A stretch of DNA of 64,000 nucleotides from Anaerorhabdus sp036636695. GTDB taxonomy: Bacteria > Bacillota_I > Bacilli_A > Erysipelotrichales > Erysipelotrichaceae. Shown here piece after piece: positions 34,691 to 42,554 of this stretch (the first letter of the stretch is position 1; each line of letters begins with the position of its first letter). Location: the NCBI RefSeq assembly GCF_036636695.1, contig NZ_JAVWNW010000001.1. One strand, written 5' to 3'. The notes beneath the pieces are model-generated. The model had not been told where the DNA came from. It was given only the letters and a program-made list of their open reading frames with translations, and searched no databases. The position numbers were made by a program, and so were the translations under genes.

Positions 34691-36580
34691 TTATAATAAT
34701 GATTGTAAATAGGCAATTAACTCATTTTTGTTATCAAAATCTATATTCTTATTTGCGACTCTATTAGAAAATTTAATCAATAATAAATAAAACTCATCAA
34801 TATCGATTGATCGTAATTTTAATTCTTCTAAATTTATAGACAATAAAAAAATATAATCTATCAATTGATTATTATCAATGATAGGGTCTTGTAGTTTCAT
34901 AATAGAAATAGTAGAATTTTTTACATATTCTTCTAATCCATGAGGGGTAATAATATTTGATCCGATGTTTGTTGTAGTAATTGATTCTCTTTTAATTACT
35001 GATTCATAATAATTAGAAGTTACATAATTATTTTTTTCTAAATTATCACATAATAACTTTATTGCAGAATTTTTGCATTTTGGTCTATTTTCTATGAAAA
35101 ATATATTTTCTGGTATTATTAAATCAATAATTATATTTGAATTTATTGAATGTGAATTTTTTAATGAATTCATTTCATTTTTAATTAATAAAATATCTTT
35201 TTCTGTAATAATTTTATTGACTTTAACTATATTTTTAGATGCTTGAAAAGTATCTTCATTGGAAATTATAAAATCGTATTCATTAATATCAAATTCAGAA
35301 AGCTGGTGTAATGGTAATTCTTGGACTATTTCAAGTGAGGGTAAGCTTTTGTTAAGGATTTGTTTGTTAAGAGTTAAAATCCCGCCTTTAATACTTGTTG
35401 TCCAAATAACAAGTGCTTTTGAATTTTTTATTTGTCTGTCATATGATGAAATGAAAAACAGGGCAATATATCCGATTTCATCTTCATTTATAGTCAAATT
35501 AAAATATTTTTGAAATAAAATGCTTGCGTACCATGATGCAATATAAAAATTTGAGTATTTAAATTTTATTTCTTGTAAAAAAGGATTCTGCTCATTTGAT
35601 TTTATGCTATCTGAGCATAATAAATTAGATAAATGTGTTTTTAACATATCTAACAAAATATTATCATTACAAAAATCAGTCCCACAACACTTTGACATAG
35701 ATTTAATTAATTCGTGCATTGCTTCATCCAGTAGAGAATGTTTTTCAGATAATACAGTTTCTAATGGAAAACTATCAGTATACTGACGCATAATATCTGA
35801 AAGATAATTAATTTCAAATTCTGAAATTTCAAAATTAAAGTATTTATTAATTTCTGTTAATATATAGGAAGAAATACTATTTAAAATTATATTTATTTTT
35901 TTATTTACTAATATAGGATGTTTTGCTCTTTTAATTATTAAATTAACTTGAAATACCAAACTATAGAAATTAATATCATTTAATCTAAAATGATATTTAT
36001 TTTCTGCATTTTTGATAATATTTTTTATTTTGTCTAGATTTGAATTTTTAAAAAAATAAATTATTGCATCATCATAGCTTAGTGATAATGAATTCATATG
36101 CATATTTGAAAAGTTTGTAATAAAGTGACGATATTCATTTTCTGATTTACATTCTAAATGTATGTAATCGTTAATTATTAAATCAATATTATAAAATTTT
36201 AAGGTGTTTTTTTGTCTTGAAATAATTCTGTAAATATTAGATTGGCTTGTAAAAAGTTTAGTACATAATTTATTTACAGTTATTTTGTCAAAGAAAATTA
36301 GATAGTAAAGTAATTGATCATCTATTGTATTATTAGATGTTTTATTTTGTAATAAAATTTTATCAACAAAAGATGTTTTATTTTGTTTAAGAAAAATACC
36401 TTTGTTTCTTATACTCACAATAATTTCTTCATCAGTGATAGTATTAATTGAATTTATATCATTTCTTATTGTTTTATCTGAGCAATTTAATTGATTTGAT
36501 ATAGTTTCAATAGGAATTATATCGTTAGTATAACGAAGTGTATTTAATAGAATTAATTGTCTTTTGTTCAAAATAAACAT
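34691..36580 (-). CDS. PRD-containing BglG/MtlR-type transcriptional activator with EIIB and EIIA-like domains
   Basis: 629 residues. N-terminal helix-turn-helix (LNCSDKTIRNDINSIN), two PTS regulation domains in the middle (about 180-400), an EIIB-like segment (ALVIWTTSIKGGILTLNKQI) and a C-terminal EIIA type 2 domain with the phosphorylatable His in NIITPHGLEEY. Such regulators are switched by phosphorylation from HPr and EIIB. It is divergent from the PTS operon and the likely controller of it. AAGGTGG precedes ATG 36580. Extremely A/T rich. Confidence 0.9.
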   Translation of the reverse strand: MFILNKRQLILLNTLRYTNDIIPIETISNQLNCSDKTIRNDINSINTITDEEIIVSIRNKGIFLKQNKTSFVDKILLQNKTSNNTIDDQLLYYLIFFDKITVNKLCTKLFTSQSNIYRIISRQKNTLKFYNIDLIINDYIHLECKSENEYRHFITNFSNMHMNSLSLSYDDAIIYFFKNSNLDKIKNIIKNAENKYHFRLNDINFYSLVFQVNLIIKRAKHPILVNKKINIILNSISSYILTEINKYFNFEISEFEINYLSDIMRQYTDSFPLETVLSEKHSLLDEAMHELIKSMSKCCGTDFCNDNILLDMLKTHLSNLLCSDSIKSNEQNPFLQEIKFKYSNFYIASWYASILFQKYFNLTINEDEIGYIALFFISSYDRQIKNSKALVIWTTSIKGGILTLNKQILNKSLPSLEIVQELPLHQLSEFDINEYDFIISNEDTFQASKNIVKVNKIITEKDILLIKNEMNSLKNSHSINSNIIIDLIIPENIFFIENRPKCKNSAIKLLCDNLEKNNYVTSNYYESVIKRESITTTNIGSNIITPHGLEEYVKNSTISIMKLQDPIIDNNQLIDYIFLLSINLEELKLRSIDIDEFYLLLIKFSNRVANKNIDFDNKNELIAYLQSLL

Positions 36581-36728
36581 CAGTAACCACCTTCTTTAAA
36601 TGTATTTTATCATAATTGCAAAATTTTATAAGCAATCATATTACCATTTGTTTTCTTATTCTGGAAAACAAATGATAAAATATGAAAAATAAATTTGTTA
36701 TATTTTATTTGAAGGAGGAACATAAAAA

Positions 36729-37442
36729 ATGAAAGAAATTAAAATTGCAGTTGGAATAGCAACTGCTGACTATGGCAATTTAGCAGCTCAATTAAAAGAA
36801 GCTATGGATGCTGGTTGTGATATTTTACATGCTGATGCTGCAGATATGTATGAATTGCCAGATATTCAATTAATGGGAGGACCTCAAACTATTAAAGGAG
36901 TTAGAGGTGTAACAACAAAACCAATTGAATGTCATTTTTACACTAGTAAAATTAACAAGATATTTATTGAGTCAATTGCTGAGGCAGGAGCAAATATGCT
37001 TATTCTACCTGCTGAATACTTTATGGGGGCTCAACTTGCTTACATAATAAATTGGTGTAGAAATCTTAATATGAAAGTAGGGTTAACTATAGGATGTTAT
37101 GCTCCACTATCTTTAATAGAAGAATCTATTTATGATATCGATCGTTTACATATAGTTACTCATGGAGTTGATGATACTGATGGTGGTGAAAACTGGATGT
37201 GGAGAAAATCAGTAGTTGATTTGGTTAAAAGAGCTAGAAGAGAGATTGATCTTAAAAATCCAAAATGTGAATTGGCAATAGATGGCGGATTAAGATTCGA
37301 TAATATAGATGAATTAATAAAATGTAATCCAGATGTAGTTGTATTATCATCAGCTTTACTAAAAGATGATAGAGGGATTAAGAATGCAGTAAAAAGCTTT
37401 AATAAAAAATTTGATTCTATAAGTGAAACTATGGAATTTTAA
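36729..37442 (+). CDS. Ribulose-phosphate 3-epimerase-like enzyme
   Basis: 237 residues, a TIM barrel of the RPE/AlsE family that epimerises pentulose or hexulose phosphates. Recognisable family positions are ILHADAADMYELPD (metal site, normally HxDxMDG), ECHFYT and LAIDGGLR (metal/phosphate). The first motif is altered: Ala-Ala replaces the usual Val-Met, while His and the flanking Asp remain, so substrate preference probably differs. AAGGAGG precedes the ATG. First gene of the PTS operon, implying it acts on the phosphosugar that the PTS delivers. Confidence 0.8.
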   Translation: MKEIKIAVGIATADYGNLAAQLKEAMDAGCDILHADAADMYELPDIQLMGGPQTIKGVRGVTTKPIECHFYTSKINKIFIESIAEAGANMLILPAEYFMGAQLAYIINWCRNLNMKVGLTIGCYAPLSLIEESIYDIDRLHIVTHGVDDTDGGENWMWRKSVVDLVKRARREIDLKNPKCELAIDGGLRFDNIDELIKCNPDVVVLSSALLKDDRGIKNAVKSFNKKFDSISETMEF

Positions 37443-37450
37443 GGAGATTT

Positions 37451-37927
37451 ATGCAAATTTATGATGTAACAAATATTAACCTTGTAGATATTAATCTTAG
37501 TGCTAAAAACAAAGATGAAGTATTTTCTAAACTTGCCAAAAAGCTTTTAATTGAAGGATTTATATCGAATCAAGAGGAATTTATATCATCTCTTTATCAA
37601 AGAGAAACAGAAGGTTCCACTTATTGTGGATATGAAATTGCAATTCCACATGGGATATCTAAATGTGTAAATAAAGTAAGCATGTGTCTTTCCAAAGTAG
37701 AAAATATAGATTGGGACAAAGATGGATGTTCTAATGTAAAATACATATTTCTACTTGCAATGCCTGAATTAGATGATATGTCAAATAATTTACATATTAA
37801 ATTGTTATCTGAAATTGCAATATCTGCAATGGATGAAGATTTTAGAAACAGTTGGGATGAAGTAAAATCATCACAAGAATTTTTAGATAAATTTAAAACA
37901 TATGAGGAGAAAAAAAATGAGCGATAA
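37451..37927 (+). CDS. PTS EIIA component, fructose/mannitol family
   Basis: 158 residues, PTS_EIIA_2 domain. The phosphorylated His is in IAIPHGISK (about residue 66). It passes phosphate from HPr to the separate EIIB encoded at 38966. AAGGAG lies 5 bases upstream. It follows the epimerase by 8 bases and overlaps the EIIC gene by 11 bases. Confidence 0.9.
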   Translation: MQIYDVTNINLVDINLSAKNKDEVFSKLAKKLLIEGFISNQEEFISSLYQRETEGSTYCGYEIAIPHGISKCVNKVSMCLSKVENIDWDKDGCSNVKYIFLLAMPELDDMSNNLHIKLLSEIAISAMDEDFRNSWDEVKSSQEFLDKFKTYEEKKNER

Positions 37928-38963
37928 TTTAAATTTTGAAATCAATTATGGTGTAGAATCGAGAAAAACTATTAAAGATATATTTAAAAATCCATTAAAT
38001 CATATTAATACAGGAATGTCATATATGTTGCCATTCATAGTATTAGGTGGGTTTGCTAGTGCGCTAGGTCAACTGTCTCAATTAAGTGATTTTCCATTGT
38101 GGAGTTTATGTGCAACTATTGGATCATATGGAATGTTGTTTTTTGTTCCTTTTTTTGGAGCATATATTGGATACAGTATTGGCAATAAACCTGCAATCGC
38201 ACCTGCTTTTATAGCTTCTTATATTGCTAATGAAAATGGATCAGGATATTTAGGAGCATTAATTTCTGGTATGTTAGTAGGATATTTTATTGAAATAATA
38301 AAACTTAAAGTTAAAGTTCCTGAAATTATTGAAACAATTTGGGATTATATATTACCAGTTATTTCTGGGATTTTAGTCACTGCATTAATGTATTACGGAT
38401 TAAATGGTCCAATAAATTCATTAGTAAATTATTTTGTAGAATTAAGTATGGGTTTAGATATGACAAATGGACTAATTGTAGGATTATTGCTTGGTGCATT
38501 TGGAGGAATAGATTTTGGGGGACCTATTTCTAAAATCGGAATGGTAATTATGTTTGCTGGATTTGAACAAGGTTTAAATATATTTGTAGGAATTGGTACT
38601 GTAATATCAGCAATACCTGCATTAGGTGTAATGATGGCAACTATTTTTGCTCCAAAACTATTCGATGAGGATGATATAAAATATTCAAAATGTAATTTAC
38701 CAATTGTTTTTGTTACAAATTTTTCTGAATTTGCATTACCTATAGTTACAAAAGATATTTTGAGATGTACATTAGCAAGTTTTATTGGATGTACTTTAGG
38801 AGGTGGACTAGCAGGTTTATTAAATATTACTCAAACAGTACCAGTTTTAGGTATTCCTGCTTTGTTCTTTTGTAATAATCCGGCAACATATTTTATTTGT
38901 ATGATGATTGGAAGTTTGATTACTGCTTTTTCGTTAATCTTACTTAAAAAAGTTTGGAGATAA
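37917..38963 (+). CDS. PTS EIIC permease, fructose family
   Basis: 348 residues with eight or more membrane segments. MSYMLPFIVLGGFASALG near the start, GNKPAIAPAFIASYI and GAFGGIDFGGPISKIG are typical of fructose-family EIIC, where the last carries the substrate-site residues. EIIB and EIIC are separate polypeptides here rather than the more common fusion. Start 37917 is set by GAGGAG 7 bases upstream. The sugar cannot be told from sequence. Confidence 0.9.
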   Translation: MSDNLNFEINYGVESRKTIKDIFKNPLNHINTGMSYMLPFIVLGGFASALGQLSQLSDFPLWSLCATIGSYGMLFFVPFFGAYIGYSIGNKPAIAPAFIASYIANENGSGYLGALISGMLVGYFIEIIKLKVKVPEIIETIWDYILPVISGILVTALMYYGLNGPINSLVNYFVELSMGLDMTNGLIVGLLLGAFGGIDFGGPISKIGMVIMFAGFEQGLNIFVGIGTVISAIPALGVMMATIFAPKLFDEDDIKYSKCNLPIVFVTNFSEFALPIVTKDILRCTLASFIGCTLGGGLAGLLNITQTVPVLGIPALFFCNNPATYFICMMIGSLITAFSLILLKKVWR

Positions 38964-38965
38964 AA

Positions 38966-39274
38966 ATGAAGATTGTTATTGTTACAGCCTGTGCTACGGG
39001 TGTTGCACATAGTAGGATGTGTGCTGTCGGATTAAAAAATGAAGCAGAAAAAAGAGGTCATAAAACACTTGTTGAAATGCAAGGGGGACATAATATGACT
39101 GCAAAATTATCATATGAGCAATGTCAAGAAGCTGATATTATTATTATTGCATATGCAACTGCAATTGATGATATGGAACGATTTAAAAATAAGTTGGTTT
39201 TAAAACTACCAATTAGTGATGCAATCAAAAATATTGAAAAAATTATTGATAAGGCTGAAGAATTAGTATGTTAG
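38966..39274 (+). CDS. PTS EIIB component, fructose family
   Basis: 102 residues. The phospho-acceptor Cys is in VTACATGVAHSRMC, matching the VTACPTGIAHT motif of fructose EIIB with Pro replaced by Ala. It takes phosphate from the EIIA at 37451 and gives it to the sugar during uptake by EIIC. GGAG lies 6 bases before ATG 38966, two bases after the EIIC stop. It overlaps the next gene. Confidence 0.9.
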   Translation: MKIVIVTACATGVAHSRMCAVGLKNEAEKRGHKTLVEMQGGHNMTAKLSYEQCQEADIIIIAYATAIDDMERFKNKLVLKLPISDAIKNIEKIIDKAEELVC

Positions 39275-39567
39275 TTACTCCTAAAATTGTTTCGCTAACA
39301 TGTTTATTATGTGATAAGGATTGCCTTCAAGAAATTAATATAATATTATCTGAATTCAAGTCTAATGCAATTATTAATGAGTTAGTAATTGAATATTATA
39401 TTGCAACAAATTTGAATGAATGTTATGAAATTGTTTTCTTTGAAACATTTTCCGATAGAGAAAAAATGTTCAATTATGAAAACTCAAAAAATGTTTTGGA
39501 GTTAATACATAAACTAAGCAAGTATTTAGTTACAGAGCCATCGTTAAAACAATTTGAAATGTATTGA
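39268..39567 (+). CDS. Small protein resembling ABM/YgiN-type ferredoxin-fold enzymes
   Basis: 99 residues, overlapping the EIIB gene by 7 bases and therefore in the PTS operon. The last half (YEIVFFETFSDREKMFNYEN, then a KYLVTEP segment) follows the pattern of antibiotic biosynthesis monooxygenase-like alpha/beta barrels: aromatic strand, acidic turn, helix, LV..P end. The start is weakly supported; no strong ribosome site is seen. Function unknown; it could be an aldose-mutarotase-like helper (RhaM fold) for the imported sugar. Confidence 0.6.
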   Translation: MLVTPKIVSLTCLLCDKDCLQEINIILSEFKSNAIINELVIEYYIATNLNECYEIVFFETFSDREKMFNYENSKNVLELIHKLSKYLVTEPSLKQFEMY

Positions 39568-39604
39568 TATACTTTAGAATTATTAATACAACTACATACT
39601 TGAA

Positions 39605-39638
39605 TGTGCTTATAATTTCAAAATTATAAGCACATTTT
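39605..39638 (+). terminator. Terminator of the PTS operon
   Basis: TGTGCTTATAATTT and AAATTATAAGCACA arms form a 14-bp stem with a tiny loop, followed by TTTT. Confidence 0.7.
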
Positions 39639-39664
39639 AAATTAAAATTTGATTGTTCATATAT

Positions 39665-40041
39665 ATGAAAAAAATATTTTTTTAGATTTAGATGAAACTT
39701 TGCTGAACGAGAAATTTCAAATTAGTAAGATAAATAGAGGTTTAGTAAAGAATGCAATGTAATGTTTGAACAATATTACTCTAAACATGATAAAGATCAC
39801 TCAGTTCCGTATGATGGGATTGTAGAATTACTACAAAATTGTAAACAACAAGGTATCTTATTAGCGGTATTAAGCAATAAACCAGATGAGGTATATACAA
39901 GGCATTATTCAACGTTATTTTCCTAATAACTTTGATCATGTAATTGATGTGCAAAATTCTTCTGGCATGATAAAAGTATTAGAAAAAATCGACTTATCTC
40001 TAGAAGAATGTTTAATGTTAGATTTTTGCAAAGAAAAATAA
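39665..40041 (+). pseudogene. Broken HAD-family phosphatase (phosphoglycolate phosphatase-like)
   Basis: An ATG with KKIFF is followed, after a one-base frameshift, by LDLDETLLNEKF, the HAD motif I. A later frame reads PYDGIVELLQ and LLAVLSNKPDEVYT, motif II as in phosphoglycolate phosphatase. A third reads LSLEECLML. Several frameshifts and a deletion separate them, so the gene is dead. It lies between the PTS terminator and att copy 4. Confidence 0.65.
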
Positions 40042-40084
40042 ATCAGTAATATCAGCTGGACAAATTGGATTTTTTACAAATATA

Positions 40085-40174
40085 GGAAATTAATAGTTGA
40101 ACTATATGAATTTATCAACAAAATATGAACAATATGACAATTAGCGCGCAAATTTAAGTAATCCTTTCGAGAAC
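40085..40174 (+). repeat. Attachment site copy 4 with conserved island end
   Basis: AATCCTTTCGAGAAC at 40160-40174, the most degenerate copy. The 75 bases before it (AGTTGAACTATATGAATTTA, then ACAATTAGCGCGCAAATTTAA) match the end of island II closely. This is the last copy seen in the window. Confidence 0.78.
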
Positions 40175-40187
40175 TCCATTGAAAACT

Positions 40188-40212
40188 AAGTCCTCATTTA
40201 AGGGACTTTTTT
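40188..40212 (+). terminator. Terminator after att copy 4
   Basis: AAGTCC and GGGACTT arms with an 8-base loop and a T run; same relative place as the terminators after copies 1 and 3. Confidence 0.65.
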
Positions 40213-40299
40213 CATGCATTCGTTGAAAATAATGTTATTTTCATATGGACTACAAAATGGAGGAAATAAGAAATGTAAACTTACTATATTGTGATGAAA

Positions 40300-40308
40300 T
40301 GCTATAAT
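40300..40308 (+). promoter_or_regulatory. Extended -10 promoter
   Basis: TGCTATAAT with TTACTA 16 bases upstream (40281), about 35 bases before ATG 40343. Confidence 0.45.
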
Positions 40309-40342
40309 AATGATATTGATGAGCAGTAATGAGGTGAAAGCC

Positions 40343-40690
40343 ATGTTTAATGAAATCTGTATTTATGAAGCGAAGATTGACAAGCAAGATGAAATTGAAG
40401 AATTGATGAAAGAAGTAGCCGAATTTTACTTGAAACAAAAAGGTGTGATAGATGTAAAATACATTAAAAGAACACACCGGCAAAAAGATTTTAATGCGGT
40501 AAAAGAAGGGGAGTTACCAGTTCGTTTGACTCGCAATGTAGGTAAAGTAACTTATGTTTTATATTGGATTTTAGAAGATGAAGATGTTCATGCAAGAGTG
40601 TCGAAACTAGGATTAGAAAAATATTTTAAGAGATGGAATCGATGTTTAATAACAATGCCAAAGATAATTCTTGGCGAAAATATTGTATGA
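40343..40690 (+). CDS. Unrecognised 115-residue protein
   Basis: The start is chosen for the GAGGTG site 6 bases before ATG 40343. The N-terminus (FNEICIYEAKIDKQDEIEEL) and the alternating strand-helix pattern recall dimeric alpha/beta-barrel (YgiN/Dabb-like) small proteins, but no diagnostic motif is present. It lies alone just after the last att copy with its own promoter. Confidence 0.6.
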   Translation: MFNEICIYEAKIDKQDEIEELMKEVAEFYLKQKGVIDVKYIKRTHRQKDFNAVKEGELPVRLTRNVGKVTYVLYWILEDEDVHARVSKLGLEKYFKRWNRCLITMPKIILGENIV

Positions 40691-40724
40691 AAAAATACTA
40701 GTAGTTTGATGGTTACTGGTGTTG

Positions 40725-40850
40725 ATTTAACATTATTCAGTACATTTAATACTTCTTTTTCTTGTTAGGTAACAAGTAATCATAAACATTCTCAACCATT
40801 TCTTTTGAATGACCTAGTTGTTCAGTAATCGCGAATGCATGGACATTTAG
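40725..40850 (-). pseudogene. Integrase 3' remnant (copy 5)
   Basis: The reverse strand reads ITEQLGHSKEMVENVYDYLL and PNKKKKY before a stop, the Tyr-containing end of the same integrase family as at 22413, diverged and frameshifted at the tail. It implies that one more decayed element lies after att copy 4. Confidence 0.65.
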
Positions 40851-40853
40851 TAA

Positions 40854-41024
40854 AGGGAAAAAATTGGAAAGCATTACCAAAAAGTAGTAACATATAATAA
40901 AAAATATTCAAGACCTACTTATATGTTTCCTGGTCAAAGAGCAGTTACAAGTTTTGGTGAGGGTCGATATATTGATGAACTACCTTATATTAAGATTGCT
41001 AACTCAACTCTAATGCTTTACTAA
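40854..41024 (+). pseudogene. Open fragment without start, unidentified
   Basis: A 56-codon frame reading GKHYQKVVTYNKKYSRPTYM, then FPGQRAVTSFGEGRY, ending at 41022. No start codon with a ribosome site, so it is probably a gene remnant. Family not recognised. The remainder of 40691-41095 holds only integrase copy 5 and A/T-rich sequence. Confidence 0.3.
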
Positions 41025-41095
41025 TAGTAACTATAAAAAATTAGAAGTAATCAGTATTATTAATATAGTAAAAAGGAAAAATTGAATATTAAGAA

Positions 41096-41497
41096 ATGAA
41101 ATTATACTTATCATATTTTAGTAAAGTATTGCTTAATCAAATAGCAACATTAATAAGTAAGGTAGAAAATTGTACTAATAATATGAACTTAAAATATTTA
41201 TTTAAAAGAAATTTGTTAAAATTTATAATTATATTAATCCTATTATTAACTACTTTGTTTTATTTAAATAAAGTAATAAAAGCAGAATTACATTCTACAA
41301 GAACATTGAGTATTTGGGTTTTAAAGCGTATATATGCTGAAAATGATATAAATGAGGTCAATTCTAATCTTTTCGATATACAGGAAAAAATATTATTTCA
41401 AAGAATGATGAAAGATAAAAAAATAGATCTCAAAAGTATGTCAGGTAGATATGAAATATCTTTTTCCATGGAAGAAGAAACAGGAATGGTGATATAA
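41096..41497 (+). CDS. Hypothetical membrane protein, uncertain
   Basis: 133 residues with one strong membrane segment (about 43-62, FIIILILLLTTLFYL) preceded by Lys/Arg and followed by a charged tail. No good ribosome site before ATG 41096; ATG 41183 gives a 104-residue version starting just ahead of the membrane segment. Its flanks are decayed DNA, so it may be a remnant. No family recognised. Confidence 0.35.
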   Translation: MKLYLSYFSKVLLNQIATLISKVENCTNNMNLKYLFKRNLLKFIIILILLLTTLFYLNKVIKAELHSTRTLSIWVLKRIYAENDINEVNSNLFDIQEKILFQRMMKDKKIDLKSMSGRYEISFSMEEETGMVI

Positions 41498-41563
41498 GTG
41501 CTCAATTAGAGTATCAAATGATATAATACTGCTATAACTTAGAGTTTATAGGAGGATAATTTT

Positions 41564-42094
41564 ATTAAAAACATTGCCAATGTCATAACATTGTTCCGCA
41601 TTTTCTTCGCGTTTGCGATGCTTTTAACAATACCTTTCTCTGTTGCTTTTTGGATATTTTATTTTTGTGGAGGATTCAGTGATTTTCTTGATGGTTTTGT
41701 AGCAAGAAAATGGAATTTGGAAAGTGTATTTGGTGCGCAACTTGATAGCATTGCAGATCTTATTTTTGCCGTTTCTATGGGCATTGTTGTTATTACAAAT
41801 ATTCAACTTCCTACTTGGATATGGATTTGTATTACATTGATAATAGTATTAAGACTTTTAGGTTATGGAATTGGATTTTATAAATATCATACATTTACTT
41901 CATTGCATACATATATGAATAAAGCAACAGGTGTCTTTATATTTTTATCACCAATTCTTTATATATTATTAGGAATGACTGTTACAGGCACTTTTATATG
42001 TACTATGGCTTTCTTGTCAGCACTTGAAGAAATAGTAATTACGACGAAGTCTAAAGGATTGAATCGTGATTGTAAGAGCATATTTGATTATTGA
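41564..42094 (+). CDS. CDP-alcohol phosphatidyltransferase, apparent ATT start
   Basis: 176 residues, membrane enzyme of phospholipid synthesis (PgsA-like family). The full CDP-OH-P motif DGFVARKWNLESVFGAQLDS continues to IAD, giving the DG..AR..G..D..D pattern. The family's conserved N-terminus KNIANVITLFRI is in frame, but its first codon is ATT at 41564, 8 bases after GGAGG; the next in-frame start-type codon, TTG 41591, would remove the conserved NxxTxxR motif. Either an ATT start or an ATG-to-ATT change. Which CDP-alcohol acceptor is used is unknown. Confidence 0.8.
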   Translation: MKNIANVITLFRIFFAFAMLLTIPFSVAFWIFYFCGGFSDFLDGFVARKWNLESVFGAQLDSIADLIFAVSMGIVVITNIQLPTWIWICITLIIVLRLLGYGIGFYKYHTFTSLHTYMNKATGVFIFLSPILYILLGMTVTGTFICTMAFLSALEEIVITTKSKGLNRDCKSIFDY

Positions 42095-42261
42095 TAGATA
42101 ATATTTTCTGCTAGCGAAGTATCTATAGATTGAAAGAAGTATTACAAGTGAATATTTTAGACATAAATATAGTAAAAATAATTCACTATATGATTCTTAT
42201 AGCGTAAAAAAGCATAATGTTTTAAATTATATTAAATTTTTATTATAATAAACACACTATA

Positions 42262-42475
42262 GTTTGCATTTGGAATTAGGTGAAAAGCCTAAACTGTCCC
42301 AGCAACCGTATTATGGACATTAGATCAATGATGCCACTGTAAAGTATTATGGGAAGGCGATCATAATGGATGAAGTAGAGTCGGTAGACCACTATAGATA
42401 GGAACTCTCCTGGGAATGAGAAAGTAAAGTCTTTTTTACTTTTGAATTTTGAGAGATTCCTCCACTATTAGGAGG
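42262..42475 (+). promoter_or_regulatory. Cobalamin (B12) riboswitch upstream of class I RNR
   Basis: Conserved cobalamin aptamer elements appear in order: GGTGAAAAGCC (42279), GTCCCAGCAACCGTA (42296), the B12 box GCCACTGT (42333), GGGAAGGCGATC (42351), GATGAAG and GAGTCGGTAGACC (42379). Downstream, GGAACTCTC (42401) can pair with GAGAGATTCC (42451) in competition with a CCTCC/GGAGG hairpin (42459-42475) that would hide the ribosome site. So control is probably at translation, off when B12 is present. Confidence 0.88.
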
Positions 42476-42483
42476 ATGATAAA

Positions 42484-42513
42484 ATGATAAAAAAGTTTAA
42501 CTTATTATGCTGA
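42484..42513 (+). CDS. Nine-codon leader ORF after the riboswitch
   Basis: ATG 42484 stands 8 bases after the sequestrable GGAGG and encodes MIKKFNLLC, then TGA. nrdA starts 41 bases later with its own GGAAAGGAAG site. If translated, this leader would couple riboswitch state to nrdA expression. It could be fortuitous. Confidence 0.4.
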   Translation: MIKKFNLLC

Positions 42514-42554
42514 ATTCTTTTTTAGTTGAATAAAAATTAGGAAAGGAAGAGCAT

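Larger units (their letters stand above)
29629..40174. mobile_element. Island III: serine recombinase and helicase insert plus PTS operon
   Basis: A 10.5-kb segment between att copies 3 and 4. It looks composite. An integrase remnant is followed by a block of higher-GC genes (29870-34204, recombinase and helicase), a second integrase remnant (34313), A/T-rich PTS genes and a broken HAD gene. The different composition of the first block suggests a later insertion from another donor. Confidence 0.55.
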
